From assembly GCA_023313575.1 (NCBI GenBank), contig JAJTTP010000003.1:3286001-3350000 (forward strand): DNA of 64,000 nt, read 5' to 3'. This stretch comes from Eutypella sp. D-1 (Eukaryota; Ascomycota; Sordariomycetes; Xylariales; Diatrypaceae). This document shows, piece by piece, positions 32,896 through 45,699 of the stretch; the first letter of the stretch is position 1, and every line of letters starts with the position of its first letter. The position numbers and the translations under genes were made by a program. A model generated the notes under the pieces. It worked only from the letters and a program-made list of their open reading frames with translations, was not told the origin of the DNA and did not search any database.

Positions 32896-35800
32896 TTACC
32901 CTGTTGAGGGAATGCCACCCTTAATCACGCCCACCCCCTGCGTCCAAGTGGGGAAAACAATTGTGCCATCCTGTAGCAAACGCGCATCCACCCTGCCGTC
33001 GTATGTCCCAAACAAGTCATATGGAATGAAAAAATGAAAGGTGATGGTACCTGAGGGATCTTGAACATGTGCCGTACACACATAATTGTCACTGTTTAGG
33101 AAGACAAAACGTCCGTCCGGTAGAATGCCAAGGGGATACAGCGCAGCCTTGGTAACGTTACGAGGCAGGACAATCACCTGAGCTGAGGTTCGGTGTTCGT
33201 CTAACTTGTGACTGTCAATGTCGGTCATAAGTATGATTCTGGTAGTCCAACGCGGCGAAAGCACATCAAATATACTTTCTCAGGAATATGGGGGACAGTT
33301 CGCATTGCTTCTCCATCGTGGTGCCGTCCAAAGCTTGGGCATATGTGGGAGACAGACTGATCGACTCCTCGCGTTGCAAGTGCCATGTGAAGACGGAAAA
33401 ATAGTTTTCACTGATTTGGAGTAGCCTATCAGGCCTTGAGTAATTATGAACCCATGAGCAATAATCAGGGTTCTGCTGGTCGACGTGAGTGACCCTTGTT
33501 TCTCCGTCAGGTATCTTCAGTACCAGTGAGCCCTCGTATGGATGATAGACAAACAAGAGCTCGCCAGTTTCGTTGAATATCATCTCATCTCCCCAAACGC
33601 TTGCCTCCGACGCCAATGTAATCTTAAATATGTCCCCCGCGGATAATTCTCTTGTCGTTGGGTCCCGACTGATTCGGAATATGCAAATCTTGTCCTTACC
33701 TAAACAAGCCAGAAGATCGTGATTTCGACTCCATGTCATACATGTTGGTTCTGAACTGACCGAGATCTGAATTTGGTTGCCTTCAACTGGGTCGAAAATT
33801 ACCATCTGACCGAACTTGGCATATGCAACGAGTTGATCACAGGTGCTTCCAACAGCCAGTGTTGTTGGTAAGGATCTTTTCTGACGTTCAATGACTTGAG
33901 AATTGTGTGAATCTGAGTTGTGTATGTCCTGAATCTTCTGCTCGAGGTTCTTGTGAATTGTATGGCCTGCGGTAGGTGATCCTGATCCTGACGCAGGATT
34001 CATTAGCCTGAGGCATTCTGGCTCCCATGTGCACAACGAACTTCTCCAAAGGCTATAGATTCTGAGGCTATCCTGACTGAACCGGAGGCTGGGTCCGAGT
34101 TTGCCGGAGTCCTGTTCCAAAGACATAGACAAAACATCCACGATCTCCAATTGAGCTGTGTCGTACACTTGAGTTTCGTCATCTTCGGTATAGGTTATTA
34201 AAACTTGCTCATTTGGGCTGCACAGGATGTCTGTGAACTCGGATCGACTGTACGGCTGGTTGACCTCGTGATATTCCTTTTGTGTCGGGTTCCACTTGAA
34301 TAGTTTTCTTCCATAAATACCTAGCAAGTAGCTTCCAGACGGATGCCACGTGATCAGGCACATGACGCCTCTATAGATTTCTGATAAGCCGGCCGGTTTG
34401 TGGTCAGATATCATCCTATGGGATGCCACGTCCCATACTGACAATCCCGAGGATATGGACCCCGTTGCGATTTGCGTGTGGTTATAGTTGAAAGCTACCG
34501 AGGTTTTAACTAATAGACGTCGAGATACGGGAGCCTTAGTCGGTGCTAGCAATTCTGGATGCAGCTGTGTCCAGATAGGCGTGCCCTGGTTACCCTCGTC
34601 GAATGGTATTTTGAAGATGGTGCCGTCCATGGTAATCATCCACAGCCAATCCGATTTGTCGAATTTCAACTGAATCACCTCCGAGTCTTTAGGATTTTCC
34701 CCATGATATTTCATCACCCAATTCTCAACCTCCCATACCCATGTTTCAAGTTTCTCTGTTCGGCCAACTCCTGTACAGGCAAATAATGAACCCGAGTCGT
34801 TAAAGGTGACACAAACTATGTTCTCGGAGTTGAACCTGTTGATGTATCCGTCGATGTAGAGTTTTTTCATCTGCTGGAAATTTCTTGTATCCCAAATGGT
34901 AATGCAATTATTCGGTGAATCCACTGGGATTGCCAGGTATGATGATGATACAGCGAAGCACCTAGATATGTCCGGGGAGACCAAGCTTCTACCAACACAG
35001 TTGCTCCAATTCCTGTTTGACATGTCAGAAAAGGTAAGGGAAATGTTCGAATTCTCAGCGTATGAATACAGCGCAGACTCTGTAGGACTGAATGCAGGAA
35101 CACGCGTGTAGATCGCGAGAGGATCTTGAGATAAATAGGCGCCGAAGTTGACAGGCAATTTCATCAAGTCGACGCTCCAGTCGGCTATGAACGATAAATC
35201 CGCTGGCTGAAGCCTCGCAGATAGTTGTTTCGTGTCTGACCCACTGCATTCACTTATCCACCTGCCTAGTTGCAGAGAGAAAAGTGGCATATCAGACAGA
35301 TGATCACTCATCGCCAGATAATGTATCCATTGCAAAGGATATGGTCCACGAAAGAATCTGATGAGAGTGTTTGCTACACCTTCCGACTGCCTAGAGCAAT
35401 TCTGGAGGTGGAAACCCCAAGAAGTTGCTGCATATGGTATGAAAGATGGTGTCTCATGCGCCTTTAGCTTTTCACGGAGACCTTCATCACTGAGAGCAGC
35501 GAGGCATTGGCTCAACAGTTCCTCGTGGACCAATTCCGGATCGAGGGAAAGCGACCGAGCCTTGGACTTGGCAAGGTATTCACGAGCAGACTGATGTACC
35601 AATGTAACACGATTGTACGCGTCTATAGTGACAAATTGGCCGCATACCTGGCTCACAGTGTGTTTAAGGTTCATCACCGTCTCGATCTTTATCACACCAG
35701 ACTCGGAGAGCTGCTTGATAGTTAATGGTTCCCGCGCGTATATAGCCCAAGACAATAGTGACTGAGCTAGTTTCTTGTCCTCGGGCGCCTCCACCTGCTC

Positions 35801-37741
35801 AACCATGTTCAACATGCGGTCAAATAATCTACCCATGCCATCTGGAGTCGTCTCAAGTACTTGTCGAACTTGTTCTTGGCGCTGACATTGGACTATGCGC
35901 TCTAAGACTAGACTGACCCACAGGAAGTTGTTTTGAGAACGCTTGAGGACCTCGCCGACTATTTTCGACTTGAAGTCATCGTCTGAAAGCAAGTAGTCAA
36001 TCTCATCGGCGACGAACAGGCGGATGTCGTTCTCATTGCTCCCGATGGCCATTTCGGTGACTGGCGTCTTTCGTCTGGCTCTCTGGAAAGACTTGCTAAT
36101 AATTGGCAAAGGACGACTGAAGAACAGCACCCTGACTTGCCCTTTGAAGTCTGCCACGCTGGAGATGAAGTCGACAACTTCCTTGCTTGATTCCGACTCG
36201 TCGAGGCCATCGATGACCCAGCACACTATACCTCCTAGTTGAATCTTTGATAGTATGGACATGAAGAGACGCTTCCAAGAGCCTGGAATGTCCGAGACAT
36301 GCAGCCGCAACCCAGACTTCGCTAATCGTGTTAACTCATGGCGGTACGCGGGTATCATGGTTGCCATCTGGTATGCCAAAGAGCGGAACAAGTAGCTGAC
36401 TGATCTTTTCCTGACATCTTCATACTTGAAAAAGAAGTATGCATAATCTCGCTTCTCGTCAAGAAGTTGATCGACAACGGAGCCGCAGAGAGTTGATTTA
36501 CCGCTACCAGGAGGGGCGTGGACCCATAAAATAGGAGGGCTGGACCTGTTCGTCACCCAGTCGTGGAACTCTGGACAATTGAGGAAGCCCTGACAAGTCC
36601 CTTCCTTGCGCCTCAGTCGAGCTGAGACAAGATCTTCATCTGGTGCTCCCGCGATGTCGAGGTATTTTGCGATTTGGGCCAAGTCTTCGTTGAGGCTATG
36701 GTCGGTTTCCTCAAGGGGCTGTGCTGTGGAAACGACGCTACGTAGGGCGCCTACGAAGGTGACGTAGTCAGGGTCATCTGCGGACTTGAATTTGCAGACG
36801 TCATGATGATTAGCGTTCATTGGTTGCGAGACTTCATCAGGGTAGCCCAAAATCGAGGATTGTTTCTCCACGATCAATAGAGAGTTGATAGGGCCGACAT
36901 TCGTGCTCAGCGTTTCATAAAACGAGAATGTGTGTAGCTTGTATGCATGATGTCGAAAGGATTCGTTGAGATCGTCTATGGCTGGACTTCGGCTAGCAAG
37001 TTGAGAAACGTAGTCTTTGGGTGAATGGCCGAAAGGAGAGCTTGCGAGGATATTATTCAGTGTTCTCGCTAGATTTGTACCCCTATGGGGCGTTGCTAGG
37101 AAGAAATTGGCCTTGATAGATGTTATGATATCACTATATTCCCCATTGTGGGACCCGTCAACGAATGCCTTCTTGATTACCAGACCTCCCATAGAATGGG
37201 CAACGATAATTAGAGGGACTTGGCCGATTCTTTCTGGTCCGCTCTCGCAGTACTTCATTTGAAACAACAAGTCTTTGGCGAAGTCACCGATATTGAGCGA
37301 CGCTTGTTCTTTTCTCGACATGAAGTATGCATTATATCCAAAAGTGAGGATACGCGCGGTGGAGAGCCCGGAGGCTGTAGGAAGCAAGTGTTTGGGCCAT
37401 AGGTTATTCAAATCTCGATCTCTACACCAAGTTCGTAGGCTAGATTCACTGAGTCCGTGGATGAAGAGTATATCGACCGATCGTTCTGGGGGTGCGTACA
37501 GCACATTGAGGCCGAGGGGGTCATCTCTTCGGTCTTCTGACTGTGTAGCTATTGAATCATCAGATACGTTAGTACCAAGTTTGCCATACCATGAATTGCT
37601 TCCTTTAGGAGTGTTGGTCGGGTTGGTTTGGGGTTAGGGCGATCATTGTTGCGGTCGCTGGAGCGGTTTTAACGCACCTGAGCTTGGTATGCTTGTGTTC
37701 GTAGCGTTGTTGTTTCTACGCCGCCTAAAAATTCGTTTCAT
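32896..37741 (-). CDS. NLR-like protein: alpha/beta-hydrolase, NACHT NTPase, beta-propeller
   Basis: Proposed exons 37741-37678, 37602-33276 and 33211-32896 give 1568 residues. Exon 1 encodes a basic start (MKRIFRRRRNNNATNTS). Its phase matches the acceptor at 37603, and the join reads DDPLGLNVLYAPP, the usual lead-in of this family. Residues ~60-270 are a DUF676/PGAP1-like (SesB-type) esterase with nucleophile elbow AHSMGG (~158) and the conserved ATPHRGT. The NACHT part follows with Walker A PPGSGKST (~385-392), Walker B VIDGLDE (~484-490) and a sensor-like LFFSRP. The C-terminal ~800 residues are WD-like propeller strands (SVAFNYNHTQIATGSISSGL, LITWHPSGSYLLGI). Family knowledge: fungal STAND proteins of this layout are NLR analogues in non-self recognition. 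The last junction is less certain: an acceptor at 33239 would also keep phase, but with a 37-nt intron. Confidence 0.86.
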
Positions 37742-38361
37742 GGTTTGATAACCGATACCCGTGATAACTCTGCCCGGGAAATTCGCCAGGACTGAGCTTC
37801 TTAAGGGTTTAGAGGCAGAATGGGTACAAGCAAAATTGATGTAAGCACATCGTTATCACTAGTTAGGGAGCAGAAGAGAACGCATTGGGTTAATTCGATC
37901 AAGTTATTCCGAAAAACACTATAACCCCGAGGTCCCCTTTGACTCAGAGTCTCTGACTCCAGACTTTATGCAGACTGAGGAGGGCTTGTTAAGCTGCTAC
38001 TGGATAAATATGCGTACCCCGCACGATGACCTCTGTCTTCAATCCTCAAACAATAGGGTAGGGAAAGTTAAATGCAACCTCAAAAATGTGGCAAGTTTTA
38101 CTTGCATTCAAGATGATGAGTGGCGGTCGGCATTAGAATTGATTGGAAGCAGTGACGGGGATAGTGAGCTTAATCCCACTATATTTAGGGGTAATCCGGC
38201 GCTATTCTGAAAAGGGGTTTTAGGGTAAATCAATCTTGCTTCTAATGTGCGTGAGAATATCAAGGCTATATCTAGCCCTCTACATGTTGTCTGGAGTATT
38301 TCAATACCATTTTCATGTTATACTCATAATTGACAAAGCCCCACGTGCTTTCAGGCTGCTC
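37742..38361. other. Intergenic region between the NLR-like and quinate-permease-like genes
   Basis: No gene seen. It combines the NLR-like promoter with the 3' end of the permease gene. Confidence 0.4.
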
Positions 38362-40423
38362 CTAAACGGACTCATGTTTATCCACGTCCTCTTTCAATTG
38401 GGACATGGAGACTTCTCCGGCGTTCTGTCTGAATTCCTCGTCATGCTCCCTAGCCTCCTCCATGACAATCCGGTTCGCTTTCCACACGGGCTTGATTTCG
38501 AATAACTTGTCCATCATCTCTAGTGGGATTGTCTTGGTCTCAGGCACTAGGAAGTAGACGAACACGGCGGAGAGTAGCATGAGCGAAGCAAAGAACATAT
38601 ATACCCCAAAGCCCATGCCCAGAAACATTTGTGGTGTAAATCTTGAGATAATAAAGTTCCAGAGCCAGTTGTTTGCAGCTGCTGAGGTTTGACCGAGGGA
38701 CCTTGGTAATTGTCAGCTTTTGTCTCGGGAACCTCAGTTGGCGTACTTACCTAGTGCTCTGATCAAACATTTCTGAGTTCATAACCCACGGGGTGCCATT
38801 CCAACTGGGTGTGTAAAAAGCCGTCCAGAGGTAAAAGAAAAACATGGCGGCTATTCCCGCGCCGGAGAGATGTTCCGTGGGATTGTTCTCCGGGTCTACC
38901 ACTGCGATATACGCACCTATGTACCTGTATATGGAAGTGAGTAAATGATGCGGGAGGATATTTAATCACGATGACTTACCACATGCATAACGAGCCACCA
39001 ATCGCACCGATCATGAGTAAGTTTCGTCTACCCATTATATCAATCAGGTATAGGAGCCAAACGAAAGTGATAGCCGTTTTTATAACCCCAAAGATGCCGG
39101 TTGTCAAGAAACCCGTATTTGTACCCTGGATTCCTATGCTTTCAAACACAGTGGGGCTATAATAGTTGATGGCGTTAATCCCAGATCCATTCTGCCAAAG
39201 GAAGAGCATTCCTCTTACGAAGCCTTGCCGTTAGTCATTTGCCAATCGCAACTTTTAGATTCATTTGGGGTTCGTTGAAGGACAATTACTCACCCAAGGA
39301 AGAACCTCCACTGAACCTTGGTTTGTTTCAGTAAAAGGAACGGCTTCCAAAAACCAGCCCCGACGTCTCGTCGGTACCTTTCAAGGTCCTCATCGATATA
39401 AGAGATTTCTTCAAGAATATAGAGGTCACTGGGCTCTAGCTTCCGAATCCAACAGAGGTTGGCTATAGCCTGTTCCCTTTTCCCAGCTGTGAAAAGCCAC
39501 CTCGGAGATTCCTTGATCCAGAGGACCCCGAAGAGCAGGAGACCTCCAGGAATAAGCTGAACGGCAAAAGGGATAAGCCATTGCTTATGACTCGCAGCCA
39601 TGTTCTGCACTAGGCCATAGCTATTCTCCGTCAGTATACCGACTTATGAAGTTTAACTGCGTTCTTAGACGCTCATGAGCATAGGAAAACAGTTTAAGGA
39701 TATTTCATATAACCCTAGATGGACCCTGTCGAATTAAGAAACGCAAGGAGTATTATTCATACTATGAAAATATTAGCTTAGATAGAGCTGTATTTTCAAA
39801 TCTTTACTCGAGAATGCTTACCTTTATCCAGAATCCAACGAGCCCTCCAATCTGCCAACCTAATTCGTAGAGCCCGACAAGTCTACCCCTCACAGCAGGC
39901 GGTGACAATTCAGATATATCTATGCACATGGGGGTCAGCGAAGTTTCAAAATGATTTTGAAGGGCTCATGAGTTGCGAACTGACAGATGGGCACGATCAT
40001 AGAACAAGCGCCTATAGATACACCTGCAAGTACGCGGCCTCCAAGTATCAACCCTAGGCCTCGTTCGCCGTTCGCACCGAGCATCAACCCAGAACCCAGT
40101 AGAAATACGAGTGAATAGATCATGAGTGAGATCCTACGACCGAGAAGATAAGATGAGATATAAGCGAAGAAAGTTCCGAAGAAGGCGCCGGCTTGGTACA
40201 CGGACACAATGTTGGATTTGACCAGGGCTAGATCCGATCGCTCCATCTCTCCGAATCGGAACTCTTCGACGAACGATGGGAGAGCCAACGTGGTCCCGAT
40301 GAAGGCTGAGTCATAGCCGATCATACAAGACGCGAATGAAGCCACAGAAGCACAGGCATATACACGCCAATTGTATACAGCGCGAGGAGTCGGCCTGTCT
40401 TCTTTCAGAGCGAGAAGGCCCAT
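38362..40423 (-). CDS. Quinate permease-like MFS sugar transporter (QutD/qa-y type)
   Basis: Six exons on the minus strand (40423-39985, 39919-39822, 39604-39294, 39213-38980, 38924-38751, 38701-38362) give 531 residues, the normal length for fungal quinate permeases. Sugar-porter marks are intact: GYDSAFIGTTLALPSF in segment 1, GRVLAGVSIGACSMIVPIYISELSP, RGRLVGLYELGWQIGGLVGFW, ESPRWL, NGSGINAINYYSP and the end block PETKTIPLEMMDKLFE. All junctions keep phase. Intron 2 is unusually long (217 nt). The join chosen (WIK-NMAASHKQW) lacks the NYG-type residues expected there, while NYG-like codons lie just inside the intron (near 39612-39620). The adjacent divergent quinate/shikimate-dehydrogenase-like gene supports a role in uptake of quinate or a related hydroxy acid. 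Confidence 0.87.
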
Positions 40424-41184
40424 ATTGGATCCACGAACAACAGGCCCCTAGGAAAGAACGGGATAAGTTCTCGTGCTCGGTATACAAATACGTAGGATGA
40501 GAACTATATATTAATATTCCAAGCAGCTTCGGGTATCCAGTCGCGGAGAACCAGTCGAAACAGTCTTGTGAACACAAGACATAAGCTCAATGTCCTCACA
40601 TGGAAGATGTAAAGTTTTAAACACAACACTCCGATGAATATCTAAGGGTAGAATTTTTTGAATGGACCTGAACGGTCCCGCGTAGGTTTGGTGTAAGTAG
40701 CGTTGCACTGGCCCCCGCAAAGGGCGCGAAGACGAATCAGGAGACAAATCCGACGAACCAAAAAAGATCTACACCTTAGTTCCCGGCATCGTTATACTAA
40801 CGATGTAACTATCCCCAGACTCTAGGCGCCTAAATTGCAACGGTTTTGTTGGAGTTGGTATCACTGTGTCGGAAACTGTTGGAGGACGCTATCACTAACC
40901 CTTGCCCTAACCCCCCGCATCCTACCGAAAATATGCGTCTTACCCCTAGCCTAGCCCCAGATGCAACCAGATATTACGATTTACGAGCTAAATAACCACT
41001 AGGGAAGCGTTCTAGCGGCGCTTTGCGACCATCGGATTAACACGAAAAGAATTGGTAAAAACCTGCAAAAAGTCTTCGACATCTTCCTATCCGTACGACT
41101 ACTCAGCGACGGTGTAGTACTGGCTTAAAAACGATTAATGTAATTTCAATATACACTAGAATCACGAACCTTAGTACGAAAAGT
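40424..41184. promoter_or_regulatory. Divergent promoter of the permease and dehydrogenase-like genes
   Basis: 761 bases between two divergent start codons and no gene inside. One GGATAA half-site (40461-40466) lies ~40 bases from the permease start. The full QA-1F/QutA-type dyad (GGRTAA...TTATCC) is not present, so I do not call an activator site. Shared regulation is an inference from the arrangement. Confidence 0.45.
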
Positions 41185-42256
41185 ATGCCGGCTTCAGCTC
41201 CTCCGCAAGTCTCGCACTTGGAGCGGCATGGATACCTATTCGGGCACAAGCTTGACAATTCGATGTCACCGCTATTCCACAACACGATATACGAAGATCT
41301 GGGGTTGAAATGGGAACAAGTGAGGCTAGACTCGTCTGATATCCCGCAGTTCTTACAACTCATTCGGGATGAGAAGTTTTATGGTGAGTCTATGTCATTG
41401 GTCCAGAGCAAGACGCACCTGATGATAACAAGGCTGAAGGGGCGTCGGTCACGATGCCTAACAAAGTAGCTATTATGGATCATCTGGACGAAATGACGGA
41501 AGAGTGCCGCGAAGTTGGCGCCTGCAACACACTGTTTCTGAAGGAACAGAATGGCAAGCGCCTATTCTGCGGGGCAAACACAGATGTCATCGGGGTCCGG
41601 GAAGCCTTCTACCAGAACGTAGCGGATCATGTATTCCACGACAAGCCGGCGATGGTGATTGGCGGCGGAGGCGCGGCTCGGAGCGCGGTCTACGCTCTAA
41701 GGAAATGGATGCGTGCGACTGATATCTACCTGGTCAACAGGGACCAGGCGGAGGTTGAGGCTGTGATCACAGACTCCAAAGCGAGAGGGTATGGAGATGG
41801 CTTAGTGCATCTCTCGACCATAGAACAGGCTTTGGCCGTTGATGCTCCCGGAGCGATTGTTGCCTGTGTGCCAGACCTATCGCCAAAAACAGCAGAGGAG
41901 AAGACCGTTCGTGCCATTATCCAGACAATATTAACCAAAGAGTGGAAAGGCTGCATGCTTGAGATGTGTTACAATCCTTCTCCTTGGAGTGAGTCAACCC
42001 GACCCCTTTTACCAAGTCTTGGCCTGCCGCGACATAGTGCTAACTACCACCTGTAGCTCAGTTGGGAGAGATTGCTGAAAAGCAGCAGTGGCAGGTTATT
42101 CTTGGAACTGAAGCTATGATATGGCAGGGACTGGAACAGGATAGATATTGGACAGGGGCATTGGATACTGTGAAAGTAAATGACCCCTTGGTAGAGAAAG
42201 TTCGACGTGTGATACGCGAAGAGCTGGATGCAAGGCGACAAACTAACGGCTCTTAA
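41185..42256 (+). CDS. Quinate/shikimate dehydrogenase-like enzyme
   Basis: Exons 41185-41383, 41440-41988 and 42057-42256 give 315 residues. The substrate domain starts [18 protein letters not shown], where classical enzymes have HSxSP, so the first His of that motif is Asn here. The SVTMPNK block with the catalytic Lys is formed exactly across the first junction. GANTDVIG supplies the catalytic Asp. A nucleotide-binding fold follows ([15 protein letters not shown] ... [10 protein letters not shown]), and the C-terminal helix has [24 protein letters not shown]. Family knowledge: fungal members oxidise quinate or shikimate with NAD(P), or act in secondary pathways. Position next to a quinate-permease-like gene favours quinate or shikimate use. 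A group A FAD hydroxylase converges on it from downstream. Confidence 0.88.
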
Positions 42257-42558
42257 TTAAACTGTATTCAAGGCCACTAGCTCGTATCAACTACTCCTAG
42301 GTTGCTTGTCTCCTCCAGCAATCAGCAAGGCTTTATCACGGACTCGCAGCATTGATCTGAACGGTAGGAGATTGGTTAATAAAGTAGATCTAGCATATAT
42401 GATGGCCCATAGCACTATAAGAGACACATGTATTACCTCTATAGTACTATCTGAGTCCATAGCAAGCTTATCGAGTTAGATAAAGGAATAAGGGGGGGGG
42501 GGGGGACGGGGACTTGTTAGGTAGATAATAGAAACACACTAAGAATTAATCCCACATA
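42257..42558. other. Short convergent spacer with a G14 run
   Basis: 302 bases between the stop codons of the dehydrogenase-like gene and the FAD monooxygenase. It contains 14 G bases at 42492-42505 and no coding signal. Confidence 0.5.
42492..42505 (+). repeat. Poly-G run (14)
   Basis: Fourteen uninterrupted G bases in the convergent spacer, a possible quadruplex-forming tract. Exact length is sensitive to sequencing error. Confidence 0.9.
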
Positions 42559-44410
42559 TCAAGACCAATCACCGCCGAGGTTGACATCCTTGCCTTGTTC
42601 GACGTCGGCCATCATCTTGTCCACAGACCAGTCCTGGTGCACATAGCCGGGAGGGATATTGGTGTTATGAAAGGGGGTGGAACCGCCGGTCTGCAGGTGA
42701 TCGAGGGCCGAGGTGTAGTTATCGTAGACATACCTCTCTACGTCGTGCGCCCAGATCCACCTGCCGTACTCTTGCTTGATCGGCTTCTGGTCATCAGATG
42801 TTGCCGCCATATTGGTGCGTCGGTGTTGGTTGATGATACCCAGCTTCTGTGAGCAGGAGACACGCTCAAAGCTGCACGCATGTGATGGATGAATATGTTA
42901 GATGATGTGCACGACGACACTTCGCCCAATATCCCCGAGTGTATGACAACCGCTAAATAAGAAAAAGGTTGGGGGTAGGAAGGGATAGAAGTGTAACTAT
43001 AGCATCAAGTAGATCTCTTACGTACCGGAGTTTGTTGCACACCTTCATGCCCCAAGTGATGTTGGCCTTCCCCGCTAGCTGCAGGCAGGTAGCTAGATAT
43101 ATACCATCCTCGATACCCTGGTTCACTCCACTTCCAGAGGATGGGAGGAAAGTATGAGCAGCATCCCCGGCTTGTATAACATGACCAAGGGGGGATGCAG
43201 TGATGGGCTGGGGGTTCCTCCACATAAGCGGCCAGTCGATGATGCCTCCCTCTGGTGTAGACTTGATAAGGCGTTTAGCGTAGTCTGGAAAGTTCGGTAC
43301 GACAGAAAGTATCTCGAGGACCTTCTCGGCGGTAATGCTGTTATGCCAGGACTCTGCCGCCGTGCCCTTGTCCTAATAGAAGAGAAAAGAAAGGAGAAAT
43401 ATGTCAGAATCTGAACGCGAGAGGAGACAGGGTCCGCGAGAGGCAAACCTTATGTTGTAGTATCCAACTTATCGTATCATCTGTTCGCAAAACCGAGAAC
43501 ATCATCTCATGCCTAGTTATGGCAACTGTAAGTGAAGCCCAATATCTCACGGCGCTCTTCCTTCTTTCCAGTCAGGCGCAGGATGAGGCTACTAGTACGT
43601 ACGAAAGCCACATCTCAATGACTTGATGACCATTGTCGAGCTTCTTGAAACGCCCTTCTAGCTCGAGGTCGGCAGCGATCGCCTCGGCCGGGTATGCTGT
43701 TCTGGCTATAGCCCATCCGCTGCTCCAAGCCCTTATTTCATGGCCAGAGATAACTTCGTGCGACTTTGTGCCGATACCATCCGAGGCCACGACAACGTCA
43801 GCTTCAATCCCCTGGCCATCACTCAGAACGACACCGCCCGCCCGTTCATTCTCGTAGTACTTGACAACGCGAAGCCCGTACTCGACCTCGATACCAACCC
43901 TCCTCAACTGTGAGAGCAGCATTCCCAGGAATTTTGGCCGCAGATGACGATGCATGCGATCGGGAACATCCTTCGTACCCTTGGATCGGCCGAAGTCAAA
44001 TGGCTCTGGCCCACTAATGAGGCTCCCGTCCATGTGGTACCAGGAGATCCATGGGTCGCAGGCATTGACATCGTTTTCCTCCTTCATGTCAGGCCAGAAA
44101 GTTTCAATATGCTTCCCGATCTGTGGTGCAATAGTGAAGAAGTCGCCTAGATGAATAGGGGTATTAGCAAAAGGTGACCCTAGACGCGATTGCAATGACC
44201 GAACAACACACCTTGTGTGCTTGCACTGGGATTTCTCTCGATAATGCGAACATCGTGCCCTTTGCGCCAGCATTCCAGTGCAGTGTAGACACCTACAGGC
44301 CCAGCTCCCACGATGAGAACAGATATCCCCGACCGCGGGGGGCGTTTGGTAGTCGTAGGCGCCTTAGAAGTCGCATCTTGAATTTCGACGTCAACTGTGA
44401 AGGAAGACAT
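42559..44410 (-). CDS. FAD-dependent group A monooxygenase (salicylate hydroxylase-like)
   Basis: Five exons on the minus strand (44410-44212, 44146-43603, 43512-43449, 43372-43026, 42871-42559) give 488 residues, all in phase. I chose the ATG at 44410 (MSSFTVDV) for its context; an in-frame ATG at 44461 would add 17 residues. The three flavin-hydroxylase marks are present: the dinucleotide-binding fold VLIVGAGPVGVYTAL (~35-50) with the acidic end IIERN, the DG motif VVVASDGIG, and the GD motif VIQAGDAAHTFLPSSGSGVNQGIEDG. Family knowledge: such enzymes hydroxylate aromatic rings with NAD(P)H and O2. Exon 3 is only 64 nt and the last intron is long (154 nt). Its neighbours suggest aromatic acid metabolism or a small biosynthetic cluster. 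Substrate unknown. Confidence 0.87.
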
Positions 44411-45699
44411 GGTGGTGCTGTGAGCTTTGTGTATAGAATGAGTGGGGTGTCGCAACGTCATACCACGAGGAGAGCTCTATCTCTGAGGAACTGGCGAATT
44501 GCCGAGGTTTTTATATCCCAGGACCGGAGTCGTTGGAAGTGAACCTCACAATAACACGCAGCTCTACGCTATATTATTTGCATGCACACTGCGACTGCAG
44601 ATCATGTCATTCATTGAAATTTCCTTATATATCTGCAGCATCAGATTGTAGCTCCAGATAGTGCATGATATTGCCGATGACACCAATCACATCAAAGTCC
44701 TTAACGCTCCCTCCGTGGTGTGGTACCCGTGGTCCCGGCAGCACCAAACACAGACCATGCAGTTGGTACTGTGCTTACAGGGCACTGGATTACCACGGAG
44801 GTCGGGTTTAGAACCGATCTTGGAATTATCGCAAAGGGGGCATAGGCGGAAACTGATCGAGGTGTCGCGTCTTTGAACGAGATTTTCTCCATGAAGGCAA
44901 GTCTAGAGTAAGTAGCCTAGTCTAACCTGTCCATATGCCTCATGAAATGTTTAGGCTAAGGAGCACGTCCCGCGCTGTCAAACAGTGTATAACGGATATT
45001 CATACTAGCTGAAGTCACGAATCAATGTTGCTATAAGGCGCTAAGCCCTAAGCAGTATTACTGCTTCTAGGTGATGTAGTTTGTATATTCCCAGCACCAT
45101 TATGATCGGCCTAAATCTCTTCTAATGTTAGATATGGGCATTCAGAGCCAGGCAATGGAGGATGACCAGGATTCTATGACGCTCAGTTAGTAGGTACATC
45201 GCCTGGTCCTATGTCACGATTGCGTCTTAAAGACATGAAAAGAAAGAAAACCGAGCAAAAGGAGTGTATACGAAGGAAGTACTACGAATGCTTCGTAGGA
45301 ATATTGGCCGGAGTGCTCTAGGGCTTAGCCCAGACGGCCGCGCTATAACTGGGGTAATGAATGCAAGGGGGACCATTGATAGGGACGGCCTCCTGAATCA
45401 CATAACCGATTTATAAGCATCTCTATCGTGTATCGAGATATACCGTCAATTGCGACATGCCCTCGGCATTCTGCGTTAGGCCGAGTCAAACGGGAGTCAC
45501 CAGCTTACCTAGAACTTCGGAATACCGAGATGATTGAGCTTACGAAACCCCCTACGATGGCGCCTTCTTTATCTGAGTCACGCGATTCATTCGTGGCATA
45601 TATCTACCCAGGACCAGGCCAACATGAAATCTAGAAGAACAACCAAGCATCATTTTCTCCCACACTTTCCTAACGACTAGACCCCACGAATCTCTAAGC
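44411..45699. other. Divergent intergenic region, FAD monooxygenase to reductase
   Basis: No gene seen in 1.3 kb. It holds the TATA element of the monooxygenase (next entry) and a TTTATAAG element near 45408-45415, ~290 bases upstream of the reductase. Confidence 0.4.
44508..44515 (-). promoter_or_regulatory. TATA box of the FAD monooxygenase gene
   Basis: TATAAAAA on the minus strand, about 95 bases upstream of the chosen ATG at 44410 and ~45 upstream of the alternative ATG at 44461. The spacing favours the inner start. Confidence 0.45.

Noticed and set aside
40461..40466. GGATAA half-site as a quinate activator site
   Set aside because: Only a half-site; the palindromic partner needed for QA-1F/QutA binding is missing.
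40900..40960. CCCTAACC-like words resembling telomere repeat
   Set aside because: Only isolated, irregular copies; not a tandem array.
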